Assembly: GCF_016906535.1 (NCBI RefSeq)
Contig: NC_057372.1
Location: 1,903,501 to 1,967,500 of the forward strand
DNA from: Rhizoctonia solani
Taxonomy: Eukaryota; Basidiomycota; Agaricomycetes; Cantharellales; Ceratobasidiaceae
DNA length: 64,000 bases
Direction: 5' to 3'
How positions within the stretch are numbered: the stretch's first letter is position 1; each line of letters begins with the position of its first letter. The notes under the pieces are model-generated. The model did no database searches and was not told the origin of the DNA. It saw only the letters and a list, made by a program, of their open reading frames with translations. Below, in pieces: positions 12,116 to 24,183 of the stretch. Made by a program: the position numbers and the translations under genes.

Positions 12116-13152
12116 AGCCTGGCTGGTGGAAAGGGGGGGAGGGAGGGAAGATTTGCGGAACTACGATAAGTCGAGCAGATAGGGAGTGCTACTTATATCG
12201 TCACTGAAACCATCCTCCTTAAGTTCAAGGACCGCACGTGCGTAAGCAGAGCCAAACAAGGCGGTGTTTCCATTATCTGTTGTCGTCGCAGGCATTCGCA
12301 CATTGTTTGAGTTGGTCGTAATGCAACTCTTCTCACGGATCAGCTATCATCGGTTTAATTATATGCGCTTGACTGGTTCCAAGCCTCTTAGCATTGTGCC
12401 AAGCGTTGAGTATGACCTTGGCAACGCTCCGGGTCAGGTGATAGCCTCTCACAATTCATTTGCAATTGCTCCAAACTGTTGGTTTTAGGTCAGGGGTTGC
12501 CGACGATTGCAGCCTGCGCACGCGAGCGCAGTCTTCGCACTTCTCCCTACCCCTGTGCTGCGGTTCACGACTCGTTGACCTGAGGCTTTAATTTAATTGT
12601 TGTTTTGGACCAAACGCCTTTAGCCATGTCAAATTATCATTGTAATGGCACTACACATTTAGTCTACACTTACTAGCGAGTAAAAGCGTTCATACATCCA
12701 GACTCAAGGTCCGTTAGCTCCGCAAATTAGTGGAGCGCTCGTGAATTCAAGTGGTGCCCGAAATGCTCACACACTCCTCATCATGACAGATGCATTCTGT
12801 CATCGACGATTTTAGAGTGTCCGCTATTGGTGGAAATGACGTGCATAGCCCCGCGGCAACCGTTGGCATCGAACATTCCTGTCGAAAGCACCGCATTCCC
12901 ATTGTGGAAACCAAGTCTGCGGTTTGGTCGCATTCATCCAGTCGCAAATCGAGCTTCCATTACTGTATCGGTCACATTACTACCCTAGGGCGTAGCGCAC
13001 GTTGGTATATAGGCTCTAGACCACGAGCCTGAGAATCCGATCCTGCACTTGCACTCAGTCTATCCTATGTAGGTCGCGCGTCCGGTGCCTCTGATGTTAT
13101 AATTAACCTCTTCGTTTACCTTATCACAGAAATAACGTACACTTGATCAACC
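12116..13152. other. Intergenic between divergent genes
   Basis: About 1 kb separates the exchanger and first DM9 gene starts. CACGTG at 12235-12240 is the only motif noted. No gene supported. Confidence 0.45.
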
Positions 13153-14448
13153 ATGGGTGGTTCTTCTGGTTCAGAATATGACTCTGGCTCTGATTCGGGT
13201 CGCTCCGACCGTTCGCACAAGAAAGAGAAGAAGGACAAGAAAGATAAGAAAGATAAGAAGAAATACGACTCCGGCGATGAACACGAGAAAAAGGATAAAA
13301 AGGATAAAAAGGATAAGAAACACAAGGAGGATAAAGATCACAAAGAGGATAAAGACCACAAGGATAAGAAAGATCACAAGGAGGATAAAGATCACAAGGA
13401 TAAGAAAGACAAGAAGGATAAAAAAGATAAAAAAGATGACGACAAACACAAGACAAGCTCTCCAATTCCTGGCCAAATCGCGCATGCACTCAGCGGAACT
13501 GCCCTCGGCGGCCTTGCACAGGAATTCCTCAAAGGAGGCGGAAGTGGAGGTCATGGCCTCCTCCGCGAAGGGGGTTCTCCAGGCGCAGTTCATGGCGGAG
13601 CTCCGGTCATCCCCAGTAACCCTGCTACTGGACCAGAGACGGGTGCGAGCGGGCAGCGTATTCCGTGCACAACCACAGACGCGTTCCCCATACAATCTGC
13701 GGGCCCGTCGCCTCCATTTGTCGATTCGACCGGACAGGTTCGTTATGTCGCATATTTTCATCGCACGTTCTTACAGAGTGTATTAAGCCCGTGTATGTTG
13801 GTTCGGCACTGATCAATGGTACAAACGTACAACCTTGCCGAATCACTCCTTCCGGCTGCTTCATTGCTTCGGACGGAATTGAGGCTACACACACTGGGCG
13901 GTGAGTTTCCATAGCGGCCTATTGATATTACTTTTTCGCGTGTCTGACTATTCCTGATACAGGTATGACCTGCTCCCTCTTACTGATGCAATGGAATGGG
14001 TCCCCGCATCGGGGTAAGTCTTTTTGAACCAAATGGTAAAACAGGGTTGCCTCATGTTTCTCTCCTCTGTTTGTAGTGGTGCACCGCCGGCGGGTAAACG
14101 AGTCGTGGAAGGCGAGTCCGAGCCTAACTCAAACTTTCCTCCAATTTGCTGATATTTTCTCGCCAGGCGGCATCGAAAACGGCTCGTCCCTGTATCATGC
14201 TTGTGCTCGCGTCAATAGTGTCATGCTTCCAGGCAAAGCCGGAGCTGCAATTGTAAGTCAAAGTACGTTCAGCCTGCGTTACTTTAACACATTCGTTTGT
14301 CATAGGGAGGTGCACAAATCCCTGCGGCTGGTGGCGCCCACTTCTTCCCGCAGGATTACTTTGTCTTGTGAGTTGTCGCTACTACTGTTACTTTGATTAA
14401 TAGAAGCAGACTTATGGCTCGGGTTTCTATAGGTGCTGGAAAGATTAG
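13153..14448 (+). CDS. DM9-repeat protein with long Lys/Asp-rich N-terminal tract
   Basis: The start MGGSSGSEYDSGSDSG is followed by about 85 residues made almost only of Lys, Asp, His and Glu in units such as KDKKDKK and KEDKDHKD. A Gly-rich segment follows (residues about 110-180), then a C-terminal domain with KPVYVGSALINGTNVQPCR, YDLLPLTDAMEWVPAS, GAPPAGKRVVEGG, NGSSLYHACARV and LPGKAGAAIGGAQIPAAGG, ending CWKD. The pattern of Gly, Trp and Pro-Gly-Lys matches DM9/DUF3421 repeats, known in animals as lectin-like or pathogen-response proteins; the fungal role is unknown. The last exon is tiny and ends at 14446-14448. The second DM9 gene follows directly with the same intron positions. The charged tail could bind nucleic acid or membranes, but that is a guess. 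Confidence 0.72.
13215..13458 (+). repeat. Imperfect coding repeat for Lys/Asp/His tract
   Basis: A run of degenerate GAT-AAG/AAG-GAC codons encodes KDKK, KEDKDH and DHKDKK units. The third codon positions vary (AAA/AAG, GAT/GAC), so the repeat is kept at protein level rather than being a fresh DNA slippage product. Confidence 0.85.
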
Positions 14449-14724
14449 GTGGTTACCATACGAAGCTCGTGTCATCGTAATAACATATGAATGTAAAGCA
14501 ATAAAATCAATGCATAACCAATCCATACAAGACGATAAATCACAATCTGTGCATATATTTACACGTGATCGTAGCTGTGCCAAGTCTAAACATTACGTCA
14601 CCTCCCATCAAGTGTCTTTCTCTTCAAACCACCAACCCGACTGATAAAAACATAAACTCTTTGGAGTATTTGCCTAAGATCAACCTAGAAAGAATTCATC
14701 AAACCCATAAACACCCTCACCAAG

Positions 14725-15550
14725 ATGCCAGGATCCGGAAGCGGTCATCGTATCCCATGCTCTGCAACCGAGAACATTCCTGAAGTCGTCTTTGAGACCA
14801 GACCGAGTTCAGCGATGTAGGAGGACATGTAAGCTTCTTATATGGATTGAATTGGTTTTGATTTTGATTAACGGTGATTCTGCACTCGTAGCCCATCTAT
14901 GTTGCTTCGGCGCTTATGGAAGACTCGGTCCACCCATGCAAGTGTGCTCCACACTTGGAGCTGCCATGTCGTGTTCCCTATGGTGGGCGGAGCATTTCCA
15001 TGAGGGAAGGTAAGAAGCCAAAATTTTGATTAATTATTGATCTTTACTGTGGTCACTGTGGTGCATAGATATGACATTCTCCCAATAACACGGGATATGG
15101 AGTGGGTCCCTGCTTCAAGTAGGCGTCACTTGTTCGTAATATGAGCAGTTCTTAATCATTTTTCTTGTCTTAGTGGCGGATTGCCTTACGGCCGAACTCC
15201 AGTAGAAGGTGAGATACTATTCCCAACATTGTGGCTTGGACACTAGTTTTATATGACCTCCTATAGGGGGATACGAGGGTGATAACCCACTTTATCACGC
15301 TTACATCGAGACCCACGGAGTTAAAGTTCCAGGAAAAACTGGCGCACATTTGGTTGGTTTAACCTTTTCTTGCTCGCGCCGTTAAAACTAATTCTGAGAA
15401 TTTCCAGGGTGGTATAAATGTTGCGTTCGGAGGACAGGAACTATCGTTTGCTGACAACTATTACATTCTGTAAGTCGCAGGACTTATTACTTAAAGTTTT
15501 CTAGATTAATTTATGGGGTTAGGTGCTGGAAGGAAGATCAGCCTTATTGA
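14725..15550 (+). CDS. DM9-repeat protein, tandem paralogue without the Lys-rich tail
   Basis: The start MPGSGSGHRIPC leads, after an early intron, to PIYVASALMEDSVHPCK, CRVPYGGRSISMREGR, YDILPITRDMEWVPAS, GGLPYGRTPVEGG, NPLYHAYIETHGVKVPGK and GGINVAFGGQELSF, ending CWKEDQPY. Against the upstream gene the order of motifs is the same, and introns fall at the same points: before YDxLP, after WVPAS, after VEG, before GG(A/I) and before the CWK exon. This argues for tandem duplication. It lacks the Lys/Asp tract and is about 165 residues. The DM9 fold is the whole protein here. Function in fungi is not established; the family is often called lectin-like. CACGTGATC lies at 14562-14570, about 155 bp upstream of the start. 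Confidence 0.75.
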
Positions 15551-15899
15551 TTAAAATATCAACCCACACTCCCCTTGGTCAGTGTGCAAGGCTTAGAACT
15601 TCGCAATTATGTACACGATTTCGAATTTGAATGAATATTTTTCAACAATCTTAACCATCTTCCCATGATGTGAGAACTGAATCAGATATGCTCAATCACA
15701 TGGTGGATTGAATATTTCGTCAAATGAGAAGGTCTCATCTAGATAAAAACAAGCGTTAGAACTCCATATATCTCCATGCACCTACATTTAGTACATACAA
15801 CTTGGCATTTTATGCCTACTTGCTCTTGGCGCACACACCCGTGGTTGAACACGTGATCGATCTTTCTCGGCTTGCTGCTAACCCCGATCACAGAAAAAC

Positions 15900-18136
15900 A
15901 TGCCTCGAACAGGGAATTTAAGGTGGATTGTTGTAGTCCATGTTATCTTCCTACCACGCGTCATGTGTCTATGGGGTAAAAACGGAGGATCTTCAATTAA
16001 GACCCTGTTGATATCCGATGATAGACAGGATTCTAGCCTTGGTATGTTTTGCACTGATAGGAAGCTTAGAGACGAAGAAACATCAGTTATATTCGGCAGG
16101 TCGACTAATGAACGAAGATATAGGGATCACAAGTAAGCAGTTCAGTACAGTAGTTTTCTCTATGGCTTTTGAGAACCCGCCGACTGCTGGGACAATTATA
16201 GGTGCCCTTAAGTTTCACAGTGAACGCTCGGATTGCTTTAGAGATGCGTCCCTTGTATTACAGTCGAGCTGTGAATCTTTTCAGTTCAATGCCTCGGAAC
16301 GCGTGAGAGGTATCTCCAAGATTTAATAGCTTTTATTGAGTGTGTATATTGACCCATATTGCCTAATTTAGTTGCGGTGGAGATGACATTGTGCGAACTA
16401 GCGACCGCCGAGCAAGTGTCTCTCCCATTAGAATGCAAGAAGATGCATGCCAAACCGTCTCAAAAAACTGTTTCCCAATGTGTTGAGTTGAGTCTTCCTC
16501 TTTTGTGCGCATACATTCGGATCTTTGACGGCGTTGAGTAGAGCCTTAGCACGTAGCGCGCAGCACTGGTCGAGCTATTCGGGCTACTTGAGAGAAATAC
16601 GTAGGTGTGCTACTTAAAGCCGATTTTATATGTGCTCATGCTCTATAGCACAACTATGTACTGCATATCGCCGACTTCATGAGATTGGTATGTCGAATCG
16701 TCGGAGGTTTTACTGATTTGAAGTAACTTTCATTGTTGTGTAGATCATGCAAAAGCAATCTATGCAAACCTCACCAACGAGAAAATATCGTTTCTTTCTT
16801 CACTCAATGGCCATTATTATGCGCTCTCGCTGCGCCAAAGGGAGCTCTCCGAGCTAAACAAGGTGCATAGCCTGTTACTGCTTAAAACACTAAATTAACT
16901 ATCTATGTCAGGACTTGGGGTCGCTCGTAAATAGTTTAGAGCACTATTCTTCTGATCTGGAGCGTTGGATACAAACACTTCCGCAGAGAGTGGGGGAGGT
17001 AACCGTCCAGGTAGATCAGGTACATAGTTAGTTAGATTCACAGCTCATTTGGTGGTAGATTCAGGCTGGTGTTGTTATGCTTTCGGACAAGATCCTCGCC
17101 GAAGCCAGAGCCTCAAACCAACGTGCTTTCGCCGATGTAAGCTCTCATTTAGTGACTGTTACAAGTATGAAATTGACGATAAACCATAGCTCGAAGGCCG
17201 CCTTGGGGCTATACTTTCAGAGGTAGCGTGTCCGACTGTATATACATAAAATCAGGCTAACGCTATGATAGGTACAAGCGGACCTTTCTTTAGTTACGAA
17301 AAATACACAAGCTAGTATAGATACCACAGCTCGCTCGCTGGATGCAGTGGCATTGTCATGGAGCTCTCGATTAATGGCGTTCGGTGTGAGTAGTGATTTA
17401 TCGTTGATCGAAGTCTTGCTATACGTGATGAGGCATTTCAGCACCGCCTGGATATAATGTGGGAGGAAACGTTTGATCGAAAGTTAGCTTTGGAGCAAGT
17501 GAGTGGATACTTGCTTGTAGTGTTGCCTCGCTGTTAATTGTGTAGGCTATCGATAATATGAGAGAGCGTGTATCCCAGTCGGAAGCTCAGTTGGAACTCC
17601 AATTAGTGACCACGGAGAAGCTCCAGGTTGGTTATTTAATTGTATTTCTTGCACAGGGCCTAAACTCATGCTGTACAGACACTCTCCTCAGATGTCTCGT
17701 CGTCTATTGAACACGCAAATTCTCAACTCCGGTCTGCGTCGGATGAATTATCGCAGGAACTGGGTGCCCTTATTTCTGTTACCCAAGAACTCCAAAAAAA
17801 CGTAACGCGAATACCCGATTTGATGCCCAAGTTCGGCTCCATATGGCTACCAGGGATCTTTAGCCCTTTATCTTCCGTTTGGAATGGTTGAGTCGAGCCT
17901 TTTCCCCGACTAAAGTTCGGATTTAACTACCGTCTCTAGGTCTCCGGTTACCAACGTGGCAAGCTCAATTAGTAATGCATTTCGTTGGAGTTGGTGCATC
18001 CGGTATCCAGAGTTCGATATCCACCCTCTTCGTAAGTGAAAATAGCGTGCCGACTTTAGCTAACCGGATTGCTAGACCCTTGTATGCGCCTTTCTTTTTG
18101 TTCTGGCTCACGCTTGCCGTTATGCTTCATCTGTGA
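15900..18136 (+). CDS. KAR5: Kar5/Tht1-like nuclear fusion (karyogamy) protein
   Basis: The family sits in the nuclear envelope and helps fuse outer nuclear membranes during karyogamy. The start at 15900 begins MPRTGNLRWIVVVHVIF, a likely signal peptide. The Cys-rich luminal part fits the Tht1 signature: ERSDCFRDASLVLQSSC, then ERVR joined by splicing to VAVEMTLCELATAEQ and LPLECKKMH, then SAQHWSSYSGYLREI and HAKAIYANLTNEKISFLSSL. A long coiled-coil region follows (LRQRELSELNKDLGSL to VTQELQKNV), and the end has hydrophobic segments (about 17950-18130, PLYAPFFLFWLTLAVMLHL) before a stop at 18134-18136. The length and layout suit Kar5. About twelve very short exons. The last exon and the end are the least certain. 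CACGTGATC lies 42 bp upstream of the start codon. Confidence 0.72.
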
Positions 18137-19456
18137 CGGGGTGGGTACTTCTTCGGATCTCCAAAAGGGAAAAAAAGCCGATCCCTTCGCGGGAAAAGTA
18201 AGCTATGATATATTAATATAAATAACCCACGCTCACTTGTCTCTCAAAACCACCTAGACCGCACGCTTATCGTCGAGCCCAAGTAAATCGTTCCAGACTT
18301 GCGTCTGTACTACCTCGATATGAAAGCGCCTAAGGCCATGTACACACACGGCAAGATATTCCAAGCGATATACCCACCGTCTTCTTATCATCATTTAGCT
18401 CCCGGACCGTTCGTCCAATATAAATTATTATTTGCCTGTTCAGAATCATCCCCGTTGCTCTACCTTTTCAATTATTACATATTCAGTACCAAGGATTGTC
18501 CCCGAGCGACTGTTTGTTCCATAAATATAAATATAAACTCTGACACATCCCAAGACATCCATGAATGAATATGTACGCTACCGACCTACTACTAGGTCTT
18601 CAAGAGTGTCGCATATACTCTGCTTAGCCCATATGCCAGGTTTCTATGACGTATACGAAGCCCATCACTTCGTTAACCAGACGATTTATTCCAAAAGGCT
18701 TATATTATGGGACAATTGCATGTCCTTGATCATTCTACTTGCTATCCAGTCTCCGAGAGTCGTATGTGATTACAACATCCCACTTCCCAACCGATGCTGG
18801 CAACCGAACAAAAACTTTTCATCTGTACTCAAGCTATCAACCAGCACCCCCCCCCCCACACACACACCTCGAACCTCGCATAAAATGCCTATTAGTTAAT
18901 CGTAATTTACGCAGAAAGGGTAATGCATATTCGCCTGAGGGGGACATAGCAGTGGCTAGCACAATACAGTAGTTTATCTCGGCGTAGAGGTCAATAGCTA
19001 AATGAGTGCATGTGGTAGCCGCACGTGCTCTTCCCCTCCAGGAAGGAGAGGAAAGTTCAATCGTGTGTTGAGGCCAAAGTAACAAAACAATGAAAAGGAG
19101 TTTGACGGAATTGTACCGATGCAATGAAATATGGGGATCCAAAAGGAGAAATAACAACCTGGAAAAGAAAATAAGCAAAGACAGCAGGGATAGAAAATGA
19201 CATCGCCCAAGAGCCCAAAAACAAAAACGAGAGTACGCGGGGAGGTGTATGAAAACAAAAGGTGTCCGCAAGGCAAATGGGCAAGAAGCCAGAACAACAG
19301 GGCGAGAATGTGCATCAGAACAGATACTAGCTGTGAGTCGCAGACCTAAGTGAGTGACATGAGTGGGGCATGAGCGGACATAAATCAATATATTCAGTAG
19401 AGCTGAACTTCTGTCCATAAGTAATCAGTCTCTAAGTCACGTGTCTAAGACGCGGT
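18137..19456. other. Intergenic between converging genes, with a C-run/AC-run
   Basis: 1.3 kb downstream of both the Kar5 and cyclin genes. At about 18846-18867 a run of about a dozen C is followed by a short (AC)n repeat. A 193-codon minus-strand frame (18837-19418) ends in this repeat and shows no domain. Confidence 0.5.
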
Positions 19457-21184
19457 TCAAGCAGAGGCTATTTCGGGTTCAGATTCCGGTTGATAGTTGG
19501 CTTTCGCCCAATCGCGCGCATAAACGCTGGCCTTAAGGAACTTTTTGTTTGCGTACTTGCGGCAGACATAGAGGGATTCAAAAGCAGGGTCGGTGAGACG
19601 TTCAAGGATGAGCTCATGCCCGGCGCGAAGTTGGTCTTCAGCGAAACCAGAATAGAATACAAAGGCCTCGCTCTGGAGAAAGTTAGTAATTTATTCAGCA
19701 GTCACAAGACAGTACCACTCACCCAGTCGCCTCCGAGCATCTTGCGTGCAGAGTACATGCCGATGGCAGCGATCAGGCTGGGTCTGGCACGCAAGAAGCG
19801 ATGATCCAAGAGAGTCATTTCCATTAAGAACTTGCTCAAGGTACGCGTTTGAATATCATAATCGTCGGCCTTGCTAATACGACGGCACCAGGAGTAGGGT
19901 GAGCAGTAACTGGAGATGTTAAAGTCGAGAGTAGACAGGATGATCCGTTCGCCCTTGAGAATCTCATCGCGCTCATAGCCGCGCTCAGTCATGAAGACAA
20001 ACTCGTCGACGGAAGGAGCAAGAATTTCCTCGTATTTGGCAGCAATGAACATTGCGGTGACACCAACGAGTTGAAGCTTGACGAGAGAAACCACCTAAGA
20101 GCAAGGTTAGAAAGAGTCAAACAATATTGCATCCAAAACACGCACTCGCTTAGATAAGAAACGATCGACAACGTTGATCGCAATCCAGAGAGTCTCAGGC
20201 AACATGTGATAACGCATGTGAACTTGCATCAACCAGTCGACCAGAGTAGTGCGCATCGACCATTCGATTTCCGTTTGGCCGGAGATGTAGTCGGGGTTTG
20301 GCATGCATTGTGCCTGTTGACATGTTGAGTGATGGCTTCAAACAAAAGAATGCACGAACATACCTCCATAGATTCCATATACGCAAATATTTCGTCAGCG
20401 TATTCGGAAACCATGGTGGTATCCCATTCATCAACTTCATCCTTGAACGTGTCGCGAACAGTGTTAACTTGGGCTTCAGAGCGAGCCAACTTTTCAGGGC
20501 TAAGATACAACCAGTCTTCGGGGTCATATTCATCGGCCTCCATGGAATCCTCTTCATCATACGCTTCCTCAGCAACAGGCGAGGGAACACTTTCAATAGG
20601 AGTGACTTCAATTTCAGTCTCAACAGTAATCGGTTGTTCAATGTCCATCTCATAGTCGACTGGCGCTGGCGCAACAACCTCGGTCTGAGCCTTCCGAAGC
20701 GGCCCGCGTTTCGGGAGGGGAGCGATGGCTGGGCGCTCATTCTCGTTGTGGGATGCGGAACGGGTAGTACGCTGGGCAAGGACAGGGGCACTGGTATTGG
20801 CGGGGACACCGACTTGACGAGAGCCCTTCTGTTGCAATGGAACTCGCTGAGGAGCGGGCTGAACGGAAATTGCAACTTTTCCCACGGCAGCTGCCTTTCC
20901 TGTGTTGACTTTCTTTGCGTTGTTTGAAAGGTCGTTGAGAGCGACTCGGCGTTGAGCGCCGGTGTTTTGTGCTCCTAGTACAGATTTCCCACCGTTGTTT
21001 CCAGCAAATCGGTTCGCATTCTCATCGGGACCAGCGAGTTTAGAGCGAGGACCATTTTGGGCCGAAGCGGCTAGTCGGGTGGCATGGCGGGACTGCAAGT
21101 ATAAGCACACGAGGTCAGCCAAACATGACCCTGAGTGCGCCAACATCAGGACTAATAACAACATACGCGAAGATTTTGTGCCAT
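19457..21184 (-). CDS. B-type (mitotic) cyclin
   Basis: The protein activates the Cdk1 kinase for entry into mitosis and is destroyed by the anaphase-promoting complex. The start at 21184 gives MAQNLR, then a Ser/Ala/Pro-rich N-terminus with a destruction box RVALNDLSN at about residues 55-63. The acidic region near 20520-20600 precedes DWLYLSPE. The cyclin N-box begins in YISGQTEIEWSMRTTLVDWL (the MRAILVDWL-type signature), followed by LPETLWIAINVVDRFLSKR and KLQLVGVTAMFIAAKYEEI. The C-terminal cyclin fold has ERIILSTLDFNISSYCSPYS and ends KANYQPESEPEIASA at 19457-19459. Five or so exons. The D-box, core motifs and length of about 500 residues are all normal for Clb/Cdc13-type cyclins. No frame break was seen. 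Confidence 0.93.
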
Positions 21185-21891
21185 CGTGAATTCGTGTTGT
21201 GTTTAGTTAAGCTACTCAAAGCAATCGATTGCTCGTCGTGTTCGTCTCTTGACTGATGCAGCTAACTCTTGCAGTTCGGGTGAGTTGTTGAATGGTGTGT
21301 ACGACTCGCTTGGAAGCAAAAAGTAAACAGGAATGGGTAATGGGTAATGGGTAATGCAAGTATACAGGAAAGAGATAGCTAGCAGAAGACGAGCAGAATG
21401 AAGTCGAACGCAGACGAGGACACAGTGGTCAACGAGGAGCGGACGAGCCTTCAAGTTCGAACAAAGTGGGCTCCTGTGTGTACACAGGGTCCAATCACGG
21501 GATCGTTCCTCAACTTCTTAACGTCATACAGTCACGCCTCCCGCCCAAGACGCCACTTCTGTAGCGCCAAACACCCTACACGGTCTCAAATTGGGAGCCC
21601 GAATTCATATTATCACTGACATGTTTCAGTCTTAAACATTTATCCTTACATTTTGGTTTTATATTGAAGCATAGTTATCATATATATGCTCGAATATTGC
21701 TCTTGCTCATTCATAGCGTCACCACAGCTGGTTTACGCTTATTATGAAAGTGTCGAGTGGCGCAGGTAGATCATGGTTGTGCCTTGTCATTACGTGGGCC
21801 AACACGCGATAACCACCTGTTTTTTAGACATTTACTATACACCCGCCCGCCGATCATATCAGGAAGCCCCGACAAACATCAAAATCACAAA
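21185..21891. other. Intergenic, cyclin promoter side
   Basis: About 0.7 kb. A short tandem repeat of GGGTAAT (three units, about 21333-21355) lies about 150 bp upstream of the cyclin start. No gene supported. Confidence 0.45.
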
Positions 21892-23002
21892 TTAATACAC
21901 AGCCTTTCCGAACCAAATGGGCAACGACAGCGAGATATTCGGCAAAATCGGCCCAATTTCAGGTAATAATTCGATGGCCATTAAATCTGCAACCATCCTA
22001 GTTGTCACGCTTGAGGTCAGATTTTTTCTCTCAGCTCTGATACATCAAGTCACCTACCTGCCGAACACGGTTGTTCCATTTGTGTTGAGATGCGTGTTGT
22101 CATCGGGTAGTCGATTTAGCCGGTGAGCAGCATCAGGCCCTATCTTCTCGACATACCACATCGACCATTTGTGTAGGTCGAGCAATGGCGTCTTTTTCTC
22201 TTGAGAAATTGCAATCGTCGCTGAAACAAACATGAAGCACATATCTAATGCCAGCTGGTTACTAAAGCTTACCGTTTGCCCAAGGCTCAAGTGTATCATT
22301 TAAGGTGATATTATCCGCATTAAAGTTCCGTCGTGTCAGGGAAGTGATCAAAATGGGCTCTGCGCCGGCCGCTCGAACTTCATCTACAAATGTTGCCAAG
22401 TTTACCCCCATCGCCTCGGCAGTCATGACTTTCATATCACTACAACCATCGAAATCAGTCGTCCCCTCTCTTTCAAAAATGAAAACAGCCAGAACATACT
22501 TGTGACCAAATTGGATAGTTACCCATGTCTTCCGCCCGTTCGCGACCTCAGCTTTAGCGGATTCAATCGTAAGGTTCCAGTTCCCTCCATCGCGGAAGCT
22601 GACCGTTGTCGCTCCGTTCTGATGCGGAGGAAAATTAGAACATCCCGACGTCGCAACCCGAAGCGTCACCTGTACTTACTCTAGCCCGATTAATACACGG
22701 TGTCCCTGGAACGAGGCTCGCGCAGAATCCGTTGCCCCACCCGCCCGAGTTAGGGGTGGTTCTGATTATCTTATTAGTACATATATGCGTTGATCAATGT
22801 GTGGATGTGTGTATACGTACCCATTGGCTGTGGTAGAGTCTCCAGCGAGCACGTATGATGTGTTGAGCCATCCTTTCTTCCATTGGTTCTCTGCCTGCGT
22901 AAGTTCTACAATTAAATCACCAAGTTCGCCTCTGGGAACGGCTGCTGCAGCGGCAAGAGAAAAAATGGAGAAAAGAGCTGTCCAGGTAGCAATCACGCGC
23001 AT
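21892..23002 (-). CDS. Secreted rhamnogalacturonan acetylesterase-like SGNH hydrolase (CE12 type)
   Basis: The enzyme should remove acetyl groups from rhamnogalacturonan in plant pectin, outside the cell. The start at 23002 gives MRVIATWTALFSIFSLAAAAAVP, a clear signal peptide. The SGNH blocks are in order: LAGDSTTANG (nucleophile Ser), GWGNGFCASL (Gly block), TIQFGHNDMK (block III, rebuilt by splicing at about 22440-22505) and DDNTHLNTNG (block V with Asp and His). The end LPIWFGKAVY stops at 21892-21894. Exons are near 22820-23002, 22505-22750, 22275-22445, 22060-22220 and 21892-22010. The length of about 260 residues is normal for CE12. It fits a plant-associated or litter-degrading lifestyle. 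A TATA-like box lies just upstream. Confidence 0.85.
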
Positions 23003-23046
23003 CTTTGGAATGAGAGCAGCAAGTGAATAAGAAGTGGAATCCCACG

Positions 23047-23055
23047 AAATATATA
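23047..23055 (-). promoter_or_regulatory. TATA-like box of the acetylesterase gene
   Basis: On the minus strand the sequence reads TATATATTT, about 45 bp before the start codon at 23002. The short distance implies a very short 5' leader. Confidence 0.4.
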
Positions 23056-23592
23056 GGTCCGTATTTCCACGATTAATTAGAACCCGTAAAGTCTTTTGAT
23101 GTACTTATGGGGAAAGGAAGTGAGAAGTGAATATGCTTCGGTGCGGTGAACGGGCCGATGCTTCCCGAGAATGTGACTTTTACTGCAAATTGTCGCCTGG
23201 ACACATAGCCAGCGCATAGATTCCCATTGACGATGAACATCTCTGTGCGCCAAATTGATGGTCAGGTTGATCGGGCTCTGCACGCGTGACCTGATATGCA
23301 TAGAATCACAATATGACACATGGGTCACCTCCATGTGACGGAAGATCAAAACCTCATACCCAATTAACATGCGCTGTCGGTTAGATAACAGAGTTTGTTT
23401 TGTTTTATTCTATTTCACTCTGAGCTGGAAACATCTAAAATACACATGCTCCCACGGACATTCTTTTCGAGACCGTATCTTTTTTTTTACCAGGTGGATG
23501 GTGTGATGCTTTTTATACACACCACTCATGCATTTATCCTCCTATTATGTGTCAAAGCCTCTCCAATTTGCTGGGACAAGGAGAAAAAATGA

Positions 23593-23693
23593 TGACGAGG
23601 GTGGGATTCGAACCCACGCTCCGAAGAACTAGATTTCAACATGTCGTGTGACAAGCCTTAGTCTAGCGCCTTAGACCGCTTGGCTACCTCGCC
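23593..23693 (-). tRNA. tRNA-Leu (anticodon AAG) with intron
   Basis: Read on the minus strand, the 5' GGCGAGG pairs with 3' CCTCGTC (one G-U), followed by discriminator A at 23593. The T arm is GTGGG-TTCGAAT-CCCAC. A long variable arm (gttcttcggagc) marks a class II tRNA. The anticodon stem CTAGA/TCTAG encloses CT-AAG-G and then about 21 bp that do not belong to a 7-base loop, so there is an intron directly after the base 3' of the anticodon, the canonical place. The anticodon lies at 23657-23659. Confidence 0.9.
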
Positions 23694-23726
23694 TACGTGT
23701 AAGTAGTGATTTGACTATCTATAATA

Positions 23727-23754
23727 ACTAGAGTTTTATTCTAGTAACTCTAGT
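23727..23754. repeat. 9-bp perfect inverted repeat upstream of the tRNA
   Basis: ACTAGAGTT (23727-23735) is repeated as AACTCTAGT (23746-23754) with a 10-bp spacer that itself holds CTAGT. It begins about 33 bp upstream of the tRNA 5' end. It could be a short hairpin or the mark of an old insertion. Confidence 0.5.
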
Positions 23755-24183
23755 GACCTTTTGGCATGGCTCGGAGTCATGAAGGGCCACAGCGAGAATT
23801 TTTTCGCCAGAAGTATGAACCGTCTCTAGCCTTCTCCTCTGATACGTGACTTATATCAGGCTCAGTTATTGCCTGCGTCTTCCCAGAATGGATATTTTCT
23901 TGTTTTCTGTCACACCCACTACTCCTCTCTACATAGGCCTGACGGGGCTGGCCACCTGAACCGCAGGCCTTACTCAAGTCTTGGTGCCTCGTTCCCTTCC
24001 CTGGCGTCGCTCACACGATTTTGGTGAAGGAAATCCCTCCAGCACTTTCCTAGTTGTTTTCATGCGCTCATGATGGACCCACTTGTGTGACTGACATTGT
24101 CTGTATACTATCATTACATCATACACCGTCACGGGAGTCACCAGTCCCGATCAGATGCGGAAACTGCGATGTTCTAATGTAAG

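Noticed and set aside
13171..13761. 196-codon open frame opposite the Lys-rich DM9 exon
   Set aside because: It is the antisense of the Lys/Asp codon repeat (giving Phe/Leu/Ile runs), not a gene.
18837..19418. 193-codon open frame on the minus strand with several hydrophobic segments
   Set aside because: It runs through the C-run/AC-run and the 3' side of the cyclin gene, shows no domain and has T-rich composition typical of untranslated sequence.
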